Positions 23,301-35,225 of a stretch of DNA of 64,000 nt are shown one piece after another. Both the position numbers and the translations under genes were made by a program. The notes under the pieces were generated by a model, which was not told where the DNA came from, searched no databases, and saw only the letters and a program-made list of their open reading frames with translations. Source of the stretch: Garcia nutans (lineage: Eukaryota; Streptophyta; Magnoliopsida; Malpighiales; Euphorbiaceae); NCBI GenBank assembly GCA_947685225.1, contig CANTUV010000014.1:868001-932000 (forward strand), given 5' to 3'. How positions within the stretch are numbered: the first letter of the stretch is position 1; each line of letters opens with the position of its first letter.

Positions 23301-25314
23301 ACAAAACTATAAACTGGTGCATCCATGGTCACCAACTGGGACTACCCTGTATTTTGTACGCTGTACGAATGGAGGCAACTTCAATGGCATTTTTCCCTGA
23401 TTTATGATATTACTTTAATTAGTCTAATTTTTTAACTAGTCTTTCTAAAATTTTATTCAGTCCCTCCAAAATTAAGTTTTTATAAATAATTTCAAATTTT
23501 AAGATTATTTAATTAGTCCTCATCCTATAAATTTGAAAATTCAATAAAAATTTATTTAATTAAAAATGTATTTTTATAGAATATAATTAGTTATTATTTT
23601 TTTAAACAAAAATTAAATTAAAAAAATAACCTTGCACTTTTTTCTCTTACTAATTTTAGTCCCTCAAATAAAATCTTCTGGTTCCCCACCTTGCCATTTA
23701 TGCAACTAAGACATAAGGACATCCAGTTAGGTCCTTCCTTGTGTGCCTGAGTTTAAAGTTCTTTGTAGCCTTGACCATGACCGTTTCCTTTTTGGTTTTT
23801 GACTGGTAGTATATTGCAAAATTTTTGCCTTCGCTTCCATAAATTTTGTCAATGGCAATATGGTTGAATGGCTATGACTATCATAGTGTCATGAACCTTG
23901 GAAAAACCACACCTCAAAAACTAGCTTAAGGGGGTTACTGGGTTGGAGAACCCAAAGTCCATATGAACTCCACATTGAAACTCCATACTTTCAATGTGGG
24001 ATTCTCAAAGTTTCATGTCTTGGCCAATAGGATCCTAACATTTAGTTGTTAACGGCTTAACATACATAATATTACATAGTAATGTCACCCTGGGCTGATA
24101 TTTTATCTATATGCGAAACACAAGAAGATAATTTGCTTATATGGACTTATTCGCCAGTTAATAAGTTTCCCTTCTAACAGTTGCCTCTGGTGTTATGTTT
24201 ATTAGACAATAGTTTTTTATCTTTTTGATAGCTCCTGTTTTTGTGCCCTATTATATTGTGTATCCTTATTCCACCAATAAAGGAAAAATGTCATCCAATG
24301 CCTTCCTTTGTACTGAAGATTATCAGCAATAAAGTTACAAAGACCTCTGGAAAAGGATAAAAGAAGTATTAAAAACATCATGATTATTTCTTTCTGTTGT
24401 AGTGGAAAACAGTGCTATTACTTGTGTACACAATTTGATGATTATTTCTGAAGGTTGGTTATTTGCTTGTACTTTTTATTTTACATGTTTCTAATAGAGC
24501 TTGAATGCAGCTGGACCCAGACTTTGTAGCGGGCTTTTCTCAAGGTGAACTGAGGACAGACATGATCAATGGGCAATCTGTTGCTCAACCTGAGTCTAAT
24601 CAAGACGCAAGTGGGACAGCAACAACTCATACTGGAAATTATGCTGTTTCCCCACAAGATCTGAGCCTGCGGTTGCATGAAGTTATTCAGTCCAGACTTG
24701 AAGAGCGTGTGAAGAAGCTTGAGACGGCCCTTCAAAACAGTGAGAGGAAGGTGCAACTTATGGAATCTGAGCAGAAGAATATTCGGAGGAAACTATCAAG
24801 CTGTAAGCTAAGATATTCCTCAGGTGAAGAAAGTCCAATTACCGAAGAAGATTCCAATTCCATGGCCCAGCCTCTGGTTATGAATTTAGCAGGGGAAGCT
24901 CTAGATGCTTACAATGAAGCTTATGAAGAGCTAATGAAGATAGATGAATCGGAAGAAGATGATTCGGCATCTGGGATATATGAAAATAATTATCAAGGGG
25001 GCATTAATCCATTTAGTGAAAGCATTTTATGGGGTAAAAAAGGTGCAGCATATAGCTCCTCGACTCATCTTTCTGACAATAAAGAAAAACCTTCTAGAGA
25101 GTCATACTTAAGTCAGTTAAAGGCATCGATCGAGCATGTTCAAGGAATTCAGGAATTGCTTTATGATGGTGATAGTAAAGGCAGAAACAGATATTACAAT
25201 GATGAGATAGAGAAGCAATTGATAAAGCAAATTGTGGAGAAAACAAGGAAAGGCTCTCCTGCAGTGCTTAATGCACAGAGAGTGTTGTTTTCCATGGATG
25301 AAAACGACTGTTAA
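20303..25314 (+). CDS. POLAR-like protein (polar localization during asymmetric division), three exons, intact
   Basis: Exons 20303-21119, 21917-22347 and 24511-25314 join in frame to 683 aa with GT-AG junctions. I chose the ATG at 20303 (MDLWVFGAAAAAGYIAKYW), the family's usual N-terminus; another in-frame ATG lies at 20291. Exon 1 is a long, acidic, Ser-rich low-complexity region. Exon 2 starts with a hydrophobic segment (WLRLGVCVGIISSIL), then a coiled coil (REIDKLKDLLKQSENLVQDL) and a Glu-rich helix (KIEAELEAELERLGL). Exon 3 begins LDPDFVAGFSQGELR, has another coiled coil (SRLEERVKKLETALQNSERK) and a conserved C-terminus (YNDEIEKQLIKQIVEKTRKG). In Arabidopsis, POLAR is a scaffold at the cell cortex in asymmetric divisions of the stomatal lineage; transfer of that role to this gene is inference. 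It is one of the few host genes here with no lesion. Confidence 0.85.
21496..21551. repeat. 28-bp tandem duplication in intron 1 of the POLAR-like gene
   Basis: Two adjacent copies of a 28-bp unit beginning TCACTTGAACTACTGG differ only in the last base. It is a simple recent duplication with no evident function. Confidence 0.85.
22348..24510. other. Long intron 2 of the POLAR-like gene with a possible dispersed repeat
   Basis: This 2.2-kb intron has no supported exon. The part at about 23880-24030 (containing cattgaaactccatac and caatgtgggattctc) resembles a short dispersed repeat common in plant genomes, but there is no second copy in this window and I could not define ends. The part at 23390-23650 is AT-rich. 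Confidence 0.3.
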
Positions 25315-26194
25315 AATGACACAACACAGTTTTGCAGTATATAGATTCCAGTACATGATATTTTTTTGTTATGGTTCTTTCCCCCTTTTCTTTTCTTTTT
25401 TCATTCTGACCCCCGAGAAGCGCCCCTTAATTCTTTTCTACCATTAATTTGCTGATTGTCACCTACATAGAAAAGCTGGGTCATGTCTTCATGTAAAACT
25501 GTAAAATGGCTGGAGCCTGAGCTTAGATCTTTATAGCAATGAATTTTTTTTTCTTCCCATGCCTCTGCTATTTTTTCACTTGTTTATTTTAGTTCCAACA
25601 TTCATTTGACGTTCCATCATTCAAACTATTTTTTGGTAAATTAAAAATCTTCAAAACATTATAGAAAAAATTTTGAACTACAAAATTTATGTAATATTCA
25701 GTAAAACTGAAAAAAATAATTGATAATAAGTTTATAACTTTGAGTGTATTTATATAAATATAACCATAAGGATTCAAGTAGGTTTCTTGATGGCTATGAT
25801 CAAGTCAATAAAGCAGATTCCACTTACATTATTGTAACCCTCACTATAATTTTGCGAATTGGTAGTCTAGAATTCTGCCAGTGATAGAAATGCCAGTCAA
25901 AACAATTGAAATGTTGTCAAATAAGATCAAACAATACAGAGAATTAGGAATCAGTTTGACAGATGATGGGCAAACAGTTTCTGCAACTACAATTATTTCT
26001 AGCAAAAGGCCTTCTGTTGGTAAATAACATCTCTTACAAGTTCACTTCACAGCACCAAATTGATAAATGAAAAATGTTCAGAAACAGAGTGAAGAGGATA
26101 GAAACTAAAAAAAAAAAAGAAAAAAGAAAATGCAGTCTAGTTTAAATATGGAGTCGGAAACAAGTTCAACTGTGTAAAATAGAAACGCATTCTG
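25315..26194. other. Convergent 3' regions between the POLAR-like gene and the RNA-binding protein gene
   Basis: The two genes converge here. Their 3' UTRs probably fill 25315-25560 (plus) and about 26000-26194 (minus). The AT-rich middle holds nothing recognisable. Confidence 0.4.
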
Positions 26195-28305
26195 TCATGC
26201 CTTTTTGGCAAAGTCATCAGCAACAACATCATCATCATCCTTGAAATTTCCTTCCAATGGTTCATCTTGATCATATCCTGCAGCTGAATGATCCAAGCTG
26301 CTGCTACCAAAGTTATCACTGCCACCACTGCCACCAGTAACACCATAGTTCCCAGCACCAATTTCATTAACATTTCCACTGGCAGCATTACCATCACTGC
26401 TACCAAAATTCCAAGAATCACTGCCATTTGGTCCACTGCTACTACTGTCAAAAGTGTCTCCACCAGCATAGCCAACATTTCCACCTGCGTAGTCACCACC
26501 ACCACCAGAGCTTGTACCTCCATAATTCCCACCTGAGCCACCATAATTAGTGTCAAAGCCTCCACCACCACTAGTGTTACCATCTCCATAATTCCCTCTG
26601 GGACCACCATAGTTACCTCCATAATTATTGTTATAGCCTCCACCACCAGCACCATAGCCTCCACCGCCTGCACCATAGCCACCACCGCCTGCGCCATAGC
26701 CTCCTCCAAAGTTACCACGAGCTCTATCATTTGCATAATTTACCCTTACACGACGACCATGAAGATCCTGGAAACAAAGCATAAATCAATTAAAAAAAAA
26801 AAGGTAATCAAGGGCAAAGCTCCAAGTAGCTAATACTAGAACCTAGAGTTCACCACATCAGACATCCAACAGTGACATTACTAGTGCTCACACAATATCA
26901 ACCTGGATAAAATGGTTAGTCATGTTTACAACCCTATGAAACAACTGGCTGGCATACTTGTTTAAATCATTTTCGTTTTTTTAAAAAGTACCACTATGAA
27001 ACAGCTATAGAAAAAATACACAAGAATATCACTCTCTCTATTGACAAAGTTCTAAGAAAGCAAACACTAATGGGCTTCAAATGCGGGTCTAAACTAGTGA
27101 ATTAACACAAAAGCTCACAAACCTGTAATGGTAAAATGAGGGGCAAAATAGTGAAAGGGCAGAAAAAGAAAACAGCAGCAAATATATACCATATCACTGT
27201 CTTATCTCTTATTAGATAAAAATGTACAAGTATCAAATGTTTCAGATATTACATAAAAATGTGCAAGTATCAAATGTTTCAGATACCACATTACATCCTC
27301 ATAAAATCAGTAATATGCATGCAAGCCACAACCATAAATCAGTGGTGTTTATCATTTGTAATCCCAGAAATATGAGTAGATGAATGAAAGACAAAATCAG
27401 AGAAGTATAAGCTTAGTTCTTCAACTAAATTAAATGAGTTGTTTCCTTTTCCTGTATGTTCAGGATGTCAATCTCATCTCATTGTAATCCTTTTTTTTTC
27501 TTAAATAAATTTCTCTCTCCAAATCTCGACTAAAGGAGAGAACAAATAGAAGTCCTGTGGAAAAATTACAACTTAAGAGTGCAACAGATGGAGCATGCCT
27601 GCACAAAAATACATGAAGGAGAGAATGAGGAAGAAAGAGCAGCAGTACCTGTCCATCCAACGCTTGGATAGCGCTAGAGGCCTCCTCACTGGAGGTGTAA
27701 GTAATGAAACCAAATCCTCTAGACCTACCAGTTTCACGATCCAGAATGACTCTAGCTGCAACGAACATTAAGACAATCAACACTTTTAACCAAAATCATA
27801 ACTTTTTTTTAAATACAGTATACAACTTCCACTGAACTTTTGAAATGAGAGAACACATATACAGAAGGGACCCATTTATGCATAGGTGCTGAGTTCACAA
27901 AATATCACCCACACGAGTATGCATCCATACTGACATCATAACACCACTAAGTCACTAACCAATCTTCCTATTGGAAATAATATGCGTGGCTTAGTTAATT
28001 ACCTTCAATGACCTCACCATATTTACTAAAAGCTTCTCGCAAACTAGTGTCATCTGTGGCATAAGAAATACCTACAAATCGAAAAAAATTGATAAATACC
28101 AAAGCCAACAAATAAATGGCTGGTTAACAATGATGACCACAACTATGCAGAGCGAGAACTTAGAAGTACCTCCAACAAAAAGTTTTGAAGATGACATGCA
28201 TCGTATAGCTTGATATATAGATGGCCTGGATGCGGTAAGTTCATTACTGATCTGCTTATTTGCTGTCTGCCTCAGTATATTCCCAACTTTACTAAGAAAA
28301 GCCAT
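26195..28305 (-). CDS. Mitochondrial-type glycine-rich RNA-binding protein (RRM plus Gly-rich tail), four coding exons, intact
   Basis: Coding exons on the minus strand are 28305-28170, 28071-28003, 27755-27649 and 26767-26195. They sum to 885 nt and 294 aa, with GT-AG junctions. The N-terminus (MAFLSKVGNILRQTANKQIS) is basic, hydroxylated and acid-free, a typical mitochondrial presequence. One RRM follows, with RNP2 (KLFVGGISY) in exons 1-2 and RNP1 (RGFGFITY) in exon 3, then RRVRVNYANDRARG. The last exon is a Gly/Tyr/Asn-rich low-complexity tail starting with GAGGGGYGAGGGGYG-type repeats and ending in an acidic segment (DDDDVVADDFAKKA). The family binds single-stranded RNA; plant mitochondrial members have been linked to organelle RNA processing, editing and cold response. 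A 5' UTR intron at about 28315-28723 is supported by good splice signals. Subfamily number is not assigned. Confidence 0.92.
27216..27289. repeat. 37-bp tandem duplication in intron 3 of the RNA-binding protein gene
   Basis: Two adjacent copies of a 37-bp unit beginning ataaaaatgt(a/g)caagtat differ at a few positions. It lies in the last intron. Confidence 0.8.
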
Positions 28306-28314
28306 AGCGACAAG

Positions 28315-28780
28315 CTAAATGAAAGAAATCCCAAATTAAAAAAACGAACTTTTGCAAATTAATAAGAACCAATAGAAATTTACAAGATCCAATTCCAAAC
28401 TCCATAAGTTTTCTTAGTTTATCAACTAAGAACACAGCAAAACATGAGAATGAAAATTATAAATTTAAATTTCCTCAACTTTCTTAGCGACCATACAGAG
28501 CGAACACAAAAGGCAAAGCACAATAAACGAACAAAGTACAGACTTTCGAAGGCCGGTCAGACATTACCTGAGTCAAACCCTAAGAAAAACCGATCAGAAC
28601 AGCAGATCGAACAGAACTTTAAACAAAATCGACAAACAGAACACATAAATCAAATACCCCAAAAAAATTAAAGAACGAGAACAATAAAATATTAAAGAGA
28701 AGGTTTTTATTTGAAATCGATACCTCAAAGTTGTCTCTTTTCTGTTTCAACTCAGAGGAGGGAGACAGTGAGTAACTAAA
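28315..28780 (-). other. 5' UTR exon and 5' UTR intron of the glycine-rich RNA-binding protein gene
   Basis: On the minus strand, a leader exon of roughly 28724-28780 ends AACTTTGAG|gtatcg. The acceptor tttag at 28315 is followed by CTTGTCGCT and then the start codon at 28305. Such leader introns are common in plant RNA-binding protein genes. The transcription start itself is a guess. Confidence 0.55.
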
Positions 28781-30714
28781 ACCCCACTATCGCACTGGGG
28801 TTTATGTAGGTGAATATTATGTGGACAACAAGATATGGCCCGTTGGATTTCATAGGGGATATTTTCGACCGTTGGATTTGAAGTATGACGATGAGGTTGA
28901 TTTTTGTAGTATTTTTTATGATTTTACATGTTTGCCCTTTATCAGTGAATTTTATTTTTCTGATTTAATCTCACTTTCTTGAATGACCATATTATCCTTT
29001 AATATTTTTATAATTAAAATTTTAAAAAAAACTAAATTTACTCTTTAACTTTTATATACTGTATAATAACGTATTTTATTTATTAAAATATTAGTTCACA
29101 ATTTATGTGTTGATACAAAATCGATGTTGCAAAATGAATCAATTATTTGTTGATTTTTCCCAAGATTAATTAATTTTCTTTTATTTATGCATAACACTTT
29201 GGATGAGTAATGTGAGATCTAAAATATTATAGTGCATATGTTAAAGTATGAAAAGATTAATTATTAGAAATATATTTTATATTATTATGTTTGGAAGATG
29301 TAATAAAATACTAAAAAATAGATTGAAAAAAATATTAATTTATTTGATTATAATCTAATTTTACAGAAAAAAATTAAGTAGTACATAAATTACTCTTATA
29401 ACATCTCTTTTTTATTTTATCATATCTCAAATTAAGAGTATGATTATCTTTTAATATGTATATCTCTCAGTCCACTGTAAAATATTTTTTCTATTTTTCT
29501 TTAAGTAAAATAGTTTATCTATTTTTCTTTAAATAAAATATTTTATCAACTGATTGGTAAAATTTAATGGGTCAAATATTTTATTTTATATAAATTATTT
29601 ATAAATAAATATGATATTATTGATCAAATGAAATCACGTATTCAATATTTTTAAAATTTTTATGCAATCAAATACATTATTAATTATTAACGTTACTCTT
29701 CTTACCCATTCAATTATTTTAACAAATCTTAATTGGAATTCATTTGTTTTAAAGAAAGCTTTATCTAATTATCTTTAGTGAGATTCACGTGCTACGCCAA
29801 TATCCATATTGATATTTTATTGCGCATATAGAATTGAACTGTAAACTGTTATTATCGTAAATATATTCTTATTTCTATTAGTGAATAATTAAAAAAAAAA
29901 TGAATGTCAGGTTAAAAGAAGATGATGTGTATTGTTTAGTATATAGTACATAAATGTGCTAACGTGAGCCGGGTGGTGTGCTTCACTGGCAGACCGAATA
30001 CAGAATCGAGATACGGGGCACGTTTTGGGTAATCGAAATCGCTTTAATAAGCTTTGGATCATCTGTTTGTTTGTAAAATTGTAGCACTCTGCTTTTGGTA
30101 CTGTTTGATGCTCACTTTAACAGACCAATAATTTAGATTCCTCGGTTTATTTTCATAAGGAAAATTCTTTCTTTTATTTTTAAAAAAAAACTCTAGATTT
30201 TATGCTGTGCTGCAAACTTGGATATTCTAATTTCTGATGTTTCATTAATACTTTAGCTTATTTTTGGAATTTTCTATATCGCTTAGGTCATTTATGTCAT
30301 TGCAAACGACTTCAAGCAATTCTTTATACATGGCAAGTTTTTCAAAAATAAATATTTTATTGTACAACTCATGAATATTGAGATTTTTTGCTAAAAAAAA
30401 TATTGAGACAATATTTTTCACAATTTTATACTAAAATATACCAATGTATTATTAAACTTATTTCATTTTGTAAATTTCAGTTTACAATTATTAGTCTTAA
30501 TTGAGATGTTTTCTATTTTAATTTTTTAAAATAATTGTTATTATTTTTAGTATTTTGTATTATTTTGCTTAATTAAGGATATTGTGTCTTTGAGATGGAA
30601 ATATCAACCTCTTATCAATTTTTTTAGTTTTAAAATTTACCAACTAAACTAGTTGTGAGATGTTTTATTTTCAAAAATAAAATTATTGATTTTAAAGATT
30701 TATAAAATGTCATT
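28781..30714. other. AT-rich intergenic region with one copy of a dispersed repeat
   Basis: The first 200 bases are probably the promoter of the minus-strand RNA-binding protein gene. The rest is AT-rich. A repeat copy is noted separately at about 29300-29630. A short GC-richer patch at 29965-30050 (gtgagccgggtggtgtgc) has no ORF of note and is unexplained. Confidence 0.4.
29300..29630 (+). repeat. AT-rich dispersed repeat, copy A (inverted partner near 62600-62930)
   Basis: Reading the window at 62930-62620 on the minus strand gives a sequence that aligns with this stretch over about 250 bases with indels. Shared words include attatcttttaatat, aaaatattttatcaa(c/t)tga, tattttattttatat and aattattt(a/g)taaataaat. 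Two independent copies in opposite orientation mark it as a dispersed element. I see no coding capacity and cannot name the family. Confidence 0.6.
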
Positions 30715-30982
30715 TGTTGAAATGTGTGTTTCCATTACTGTCCTTTTGTATTTTGTATTACATGTCTTTGTTATTGTTGTAAATATTTATTAGGGTTAAT
30801 GGTAGTTAGGTCTTTTAGTTTGTATATAAATAGATAAAGATGGACAACATATGTAATTTTTTTCTCATTTTTTTCATTTTTAGTAAATTTCTTTTCTTTG
30901 TGATTTTAGAGAATTTTTCATTATGTTTCTATGTGAATTTTTCATTGTCTTTTCACTTTATTTCTTAATGCAAGTTTCAACA
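30715..30982 (+). repeat. 5' LTR of the degenerate copia element
   Basis: Begins TGTTGAAATGTG and ends TTTCAACA. It aligns along its length with the 3' LTR at 33815-34077, including a shared tatataaata(g/a)ataaagatgg promoter-like core, with many differences that indicate age. Confidence 0.85.
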
Positions 30983-33814
30983 CAATATCTAAGTGTAAGC
31001 CTATGTTGATCTCAGTTTTTCCTCATTCCCAATCTTTGTTTTTTTTTTTTTTCTATTCTCTGATTCCTTGATACTCTGGGGTTCTGGATTTCAATTTATG
31101 GCCTGAAATCTTCCAGCGTTTGTTGAGTTGATGTTTGGATCTGTTGATTCTTTGAGTTTTCTTTCTTGAAAACCTATTTTTTGTTGTCAATCTCGATTAC
31201 CCTTTTACTTTGAAACTTTAGATATATTTTATACCAAGAGATTTCTTGATTTAATATGACGAATGTTGTGGAGATAACTGAATTAACTCCACAATCAGCT
31301 GCCACTAGTCAACCACGAGGTCATATAAAGCGTGATCTAGCTGATCCACTTCATTGACAAAATTTTGATCATCCTGGTATGATTTTGGTAAGTTCTTTAC
31401 TTACTAAAACAAACTATTTTTCTTAGAATATAACAACGAAGATTACTCTTGGAGCAAAAACAAAATTGTGTTTTGTTGATGGTAATTATACTAAACCATA
31501 TGATAACTCTTATGAGTTTACTCGGTGGAAGAAGGTTGACTATATGGTCACCTCTTGGATCATAAACTCTATCTCTAAGGAGTTAGTTAGGGCTTTCGTG
31601 TACTCTGATAGTGCAAAAGAACTATATGATGAGTTAGAAACTCATTTTGGTGATAGTAATGGACCAATGATTTACAAAATTCAGCGAGAAGTTGCTTTAA
31701 TTTCTCAAGATAATTTGTTTGTTACTACTTACGTTGTGGGATAACCTTGCTTATTTGATTTGATTGTCTGTTATGCTTGTACTACTACTAAGGAAACTAT
31801 TAACTTAAACAATATGTTCAAACTCGTGCAATTTCTGACGGGGCTCAATAATTAGTATGATCATGTGAGAAATTATATATTGCTTCTTGAGCCTTTGCCT
31901 TTGGTCATCAAGGCTTATTTTATGGTGCTTAGGGTTGAGAAGCAAAGAGAAGTACATACATTGTTTACCGATGGTATTAAAGCTAATGCAATCGTTGTAA
32001 GGGGTTCATTTCCTGGAAAAGGAAATTATAGGGATTCAACTTATGATAATAACCATAGAAATGGTATTGGTAGAGATGATAGAAGGACTGATAGGCAGTA
32101 TACTTATTGCAATATGAAGGTTCATGAGAGAGATTCATATTTCAAGTTGATTAGATTTCTTGATTAGTGGCATGACCTATAAAATAGAATAGTAAGAGTT
32201 ATGGTAAGTTTGTGGCTTAAGTGACACACATTGAAGAGGAGAATACTTCTATCTCAGAGCATTCTTCTTCTTCTCAGGGAGTTTGTTCTGCTAATATTGC
32301 TTTTATTATCGAGAGAGAGGTACAAAGAAGTCTAAAAGGAAAAAATGTGGCTGAGACTGCTTGTATGTCTTGCACTAGCTACGCAGGTACTGTTCTTATA
32401 TTTCAGCCTGAAAGTTTGCCTGTGAATACTGACAGTTTTTGGATAATAGATTCAATGGCTACTAATCATATGAGCTTTAGTTCTAAGTTTATGCATCCAA
32501 TGTCAGCAGTCAATCCACCTCATCATCTTCATTTACTTGATAAGTCAGTTGTTTTTGTGAACAGCGTAGGTTCTATATCTTTTAATCCCAAATTTGTCCT
32601 TTATAAAGTCATGTTTGTGCTTAGGTTTAAATTCAATTTGTTTTCTGTCAGTAGGTTGGCTACTGATCTCAATATTAAAGTAATTTTTTTTAATCGCATT
32701 GTTTGTTTCAGGACCACTTGACTAAAGAGATTGCTGCTGTGGGTTAAAACATGCCTCTAGGCAATGAAACTTTGAGCTGACTGTCAAGTTACATGCATTG
32801 GGTTTTGTCCAATCTATTAATAATCATTGTTTGTTTTTGGCTTTGTTGGTTTATATGGATGACCTATTGATTACTGGTACTTATGAGAAAAACATTTCTA
32901 ATGTAAAGTTGGCTTTGGACAAGGCTTTTACTATTAAGGATCTGAGTCTTGCCAAGTATTTTTCGGTATTAAAATCCACATATCAGACGTAGGTTTGTAC
33001 CTCAATAAGAGAAAATATATACTAGATCCGATTGAGGATATTAGTCTTTTAGAATGCAAACCTATCAAAGCATCTTTGCCTGCTGATTTTGCTATGCATG
33101 ATGAGTCTTATGTGGTTTTGATGGATCATGATAAATACAGAAGGTTGATTAGCAGATTACTATACTTAAAACTCACTAGACATGATATAGCCTTTTCCAC
33201 TCAACAACTTAGTCAGTTTATGAGTAACCCTAGGAAGTGTCACTGGGATGCAGCTTAACATGTTGTTAAGTATCTTAACGATACTCTTTCTACTAGTTTG
33301 TTCTTCCCTCCTGAATGCTCATTTCAGTTGCATGCCTTTTGTAATGTTGACTGAGATTCATGTTATATTTTTAGAAGGTCGGTGAGTGGTTATTGTATCT
33401 TCCTGGGTTATTTTCTCATATCATAGAAGACTAAAAAACATGCTATAGTTGCTCAAAGTTTAACTGAAGATGAGTATTGTAGCACGACTACTAATGTTTG
33501 TGAATTGCAGTTTTTAACTTATTTGCTGCAGGATTTTCACACTTTCTTGTTGTTGCCTATTGATATTCACTATGATAATAAAGCAACTTTACATATTAAT
33601 GTCAATCATGTGTTTCATGAAAGAAACAAGCACCTTAATATTGACTTCCATTTAGTTCAGAATAAATTGAAGAAATATTTTACCGTTACTAATTATATGC
33701 CTTCAAAATTGCAATTGATAGATATTTTTACCAAAGCCTTAAGTAACAAATTTTATCATTTTTTATTGTCCAAGCTAGGACTAGTTCATGACCAATCTCC
33801 ATCTTGAAGAGGGA

Positions 33815-34077
33815 TGTTGAAATGTGTATTTCTTTACTGCATTTTGTATTTTGTATTATAGTTCTTTGTTATTATTATATTCATTAGGATTAAGGATAAT
33901 TAGGTCTTTTAACTTGTATATAAATAAATAAAGATGGACAACAAATTTCATTTTTTTCCTCATTTTTTTTCATTTTTAGTAAATTTATTTTCTTTGTGAT
34001 TCCAGAGAATTATTCATCATGTTTCTATGTGAATTTTTCATTTCCTTTCGTTTTACTTCTTAATGCAAGTTTCAACA
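33815..34077 (+). repeat. 3' LTR of the degenerate copia element
   Basis: Same ends as the 5' LTR. It directly follows the purine tract after the last RNase H-like codons. Confidence 0.85.
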
Positions 34078-35225
34078 TAATTAAATTATTTAAACTTATA
34101 TAAAAATTATGCAAAAATATTTAAATGTATTCTCCATAATTATAAACCAATAAAAAATTATTTTTAGATCTTAATTTGCATCCCGTTATACAAAAATTCA
34201 ATGTATAATACAAAATATGTCTGTAGTATTAACATTTAAATATGTTAATCCTAGTATATTTCCATATATTTATGGAATAAAAATATATCACACTTATAAT
34301 ATACTTTATTGCAAAACATAATTAGCAAATTAAATATCTCACTATATTATTTAAGAAAAAAATTATCATCACTATTTGTTTTACATTTTTATTATTTTAT
34401 ATGGCATAATTTATTTATATAAAAATATTTATAATTAATTTCATATTTATTTTATTAAAATATTAATATAAATAAATTAAAATTTATTTAGTAAATGCAA
34501 AGCCACGTTTGCTTTTTAGGACAAAGTAAAATTTTTGAATTCAACTGAACTAATTGGATTGAATCATATTTAATTGGTTTAAAATATATACTTTGGATTG
34601 GTTTAATTTAAAAAATAAAAAAAATATCAAATTTTTTTGTGGGATAAATTAGAATAATTTTTTGTGTTTAAATTCAAACCTGAACAACTCTTTTATATTT
34701 ATATATGAATATATATTTTTATTTATTTTATCTCGATACTAAAAATAAACTCAAATATAAAATTTTTATATTAAAAGTTAACTTCCCTTCAAATCGACCC
34801 AACCGAATTTAAAATTAACTCAGATCGATTGAAAATTTAAAAATTCGAGTGACATTAATTTAATATTTTTATTTTTTTATTAAGTTAGATCAGGTTAAAT
34901 ATATAGTCAATTTAATCGAATTTGATCTATGCTCACTCCTGCTTTTGCAAAAAAAATCACATTGAAATAATATAAATATGAATTTTGAAAAATAATTAAA
35001 CAATATTGGTTTTTCAGTCATAACCCTTGATTGAAAAAATCACAAACGAAAAGTTAACGGTGAATAATGACGCTCCACCATCACTACCATAAACATGCCG
35101 CACCAGAAAGTCAAAGAAACTAAAAGGCGGCGATAAAATTCTACCATTTCCTCTTCAAAAAACCAAGCAATCAAATACCGAAGCATTCTCCAGCATCCCT
35201 AATTGAGAAACGATTTGAACACGAA
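34078..35225. other. AT-rich intergenic region upstream of presenilin
   Basis: The part at 34500-34930 has words such as gaattcaactgaact and gtcaatttaatcgaat that look like a degenerate MITE, but I could not define ends. The last 180 bases are probably presenilin promoter/5' UTR. No gene is supported. Confidence 0.35.

Larger units (their letters stand above)
30715..34077 (+). mobile_element. Degenerate, internally deleted Ty1/copia LTR retrotransposon
   Basis: Two diverged LTRs (30715-30982 and 33815-34077) both start TGTTGAAATGTG and end TTTCAACA. The flanking 5-mers tcatt and taatt differ at one base, consistent with an old target duplication. A purine tract (gaagaggga) precedes the 3' LTR. 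The 2.8-kb interior has a gag-like region from an ATG at 31257, interrupted after 32 codons and several times later, with TKPYDNSYEFTRWKKVDYMV and an LYDELETHFGDSNGPMIYKI-type block. A protease-like piece (FWIIDSMATNHM) follows at about 32440, then an RT tail with YMDDLLITG at about 32850 and an RNase H/C-terminal block at 33505-33807. The integrase and most of the RT are missing between about 32720 and 32790. It cannot be autonomous. Confidence 0.88.

Noticed and set aside
26137..26736. A 199-codon minus-strand ORF overlapping the RNA-binding protein tail
   Set aside because: It is a frame shadow of the Gly-rich repeats; its Val/Met/Ala-rich translation has no domain, and the true frame carries the RRM continuation.
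32221..32721. A separate host gene of 166 codons
   Set aside because: It lies between matching LTRs and contains the copia protease-like segment (FWIIDSMATNHM).
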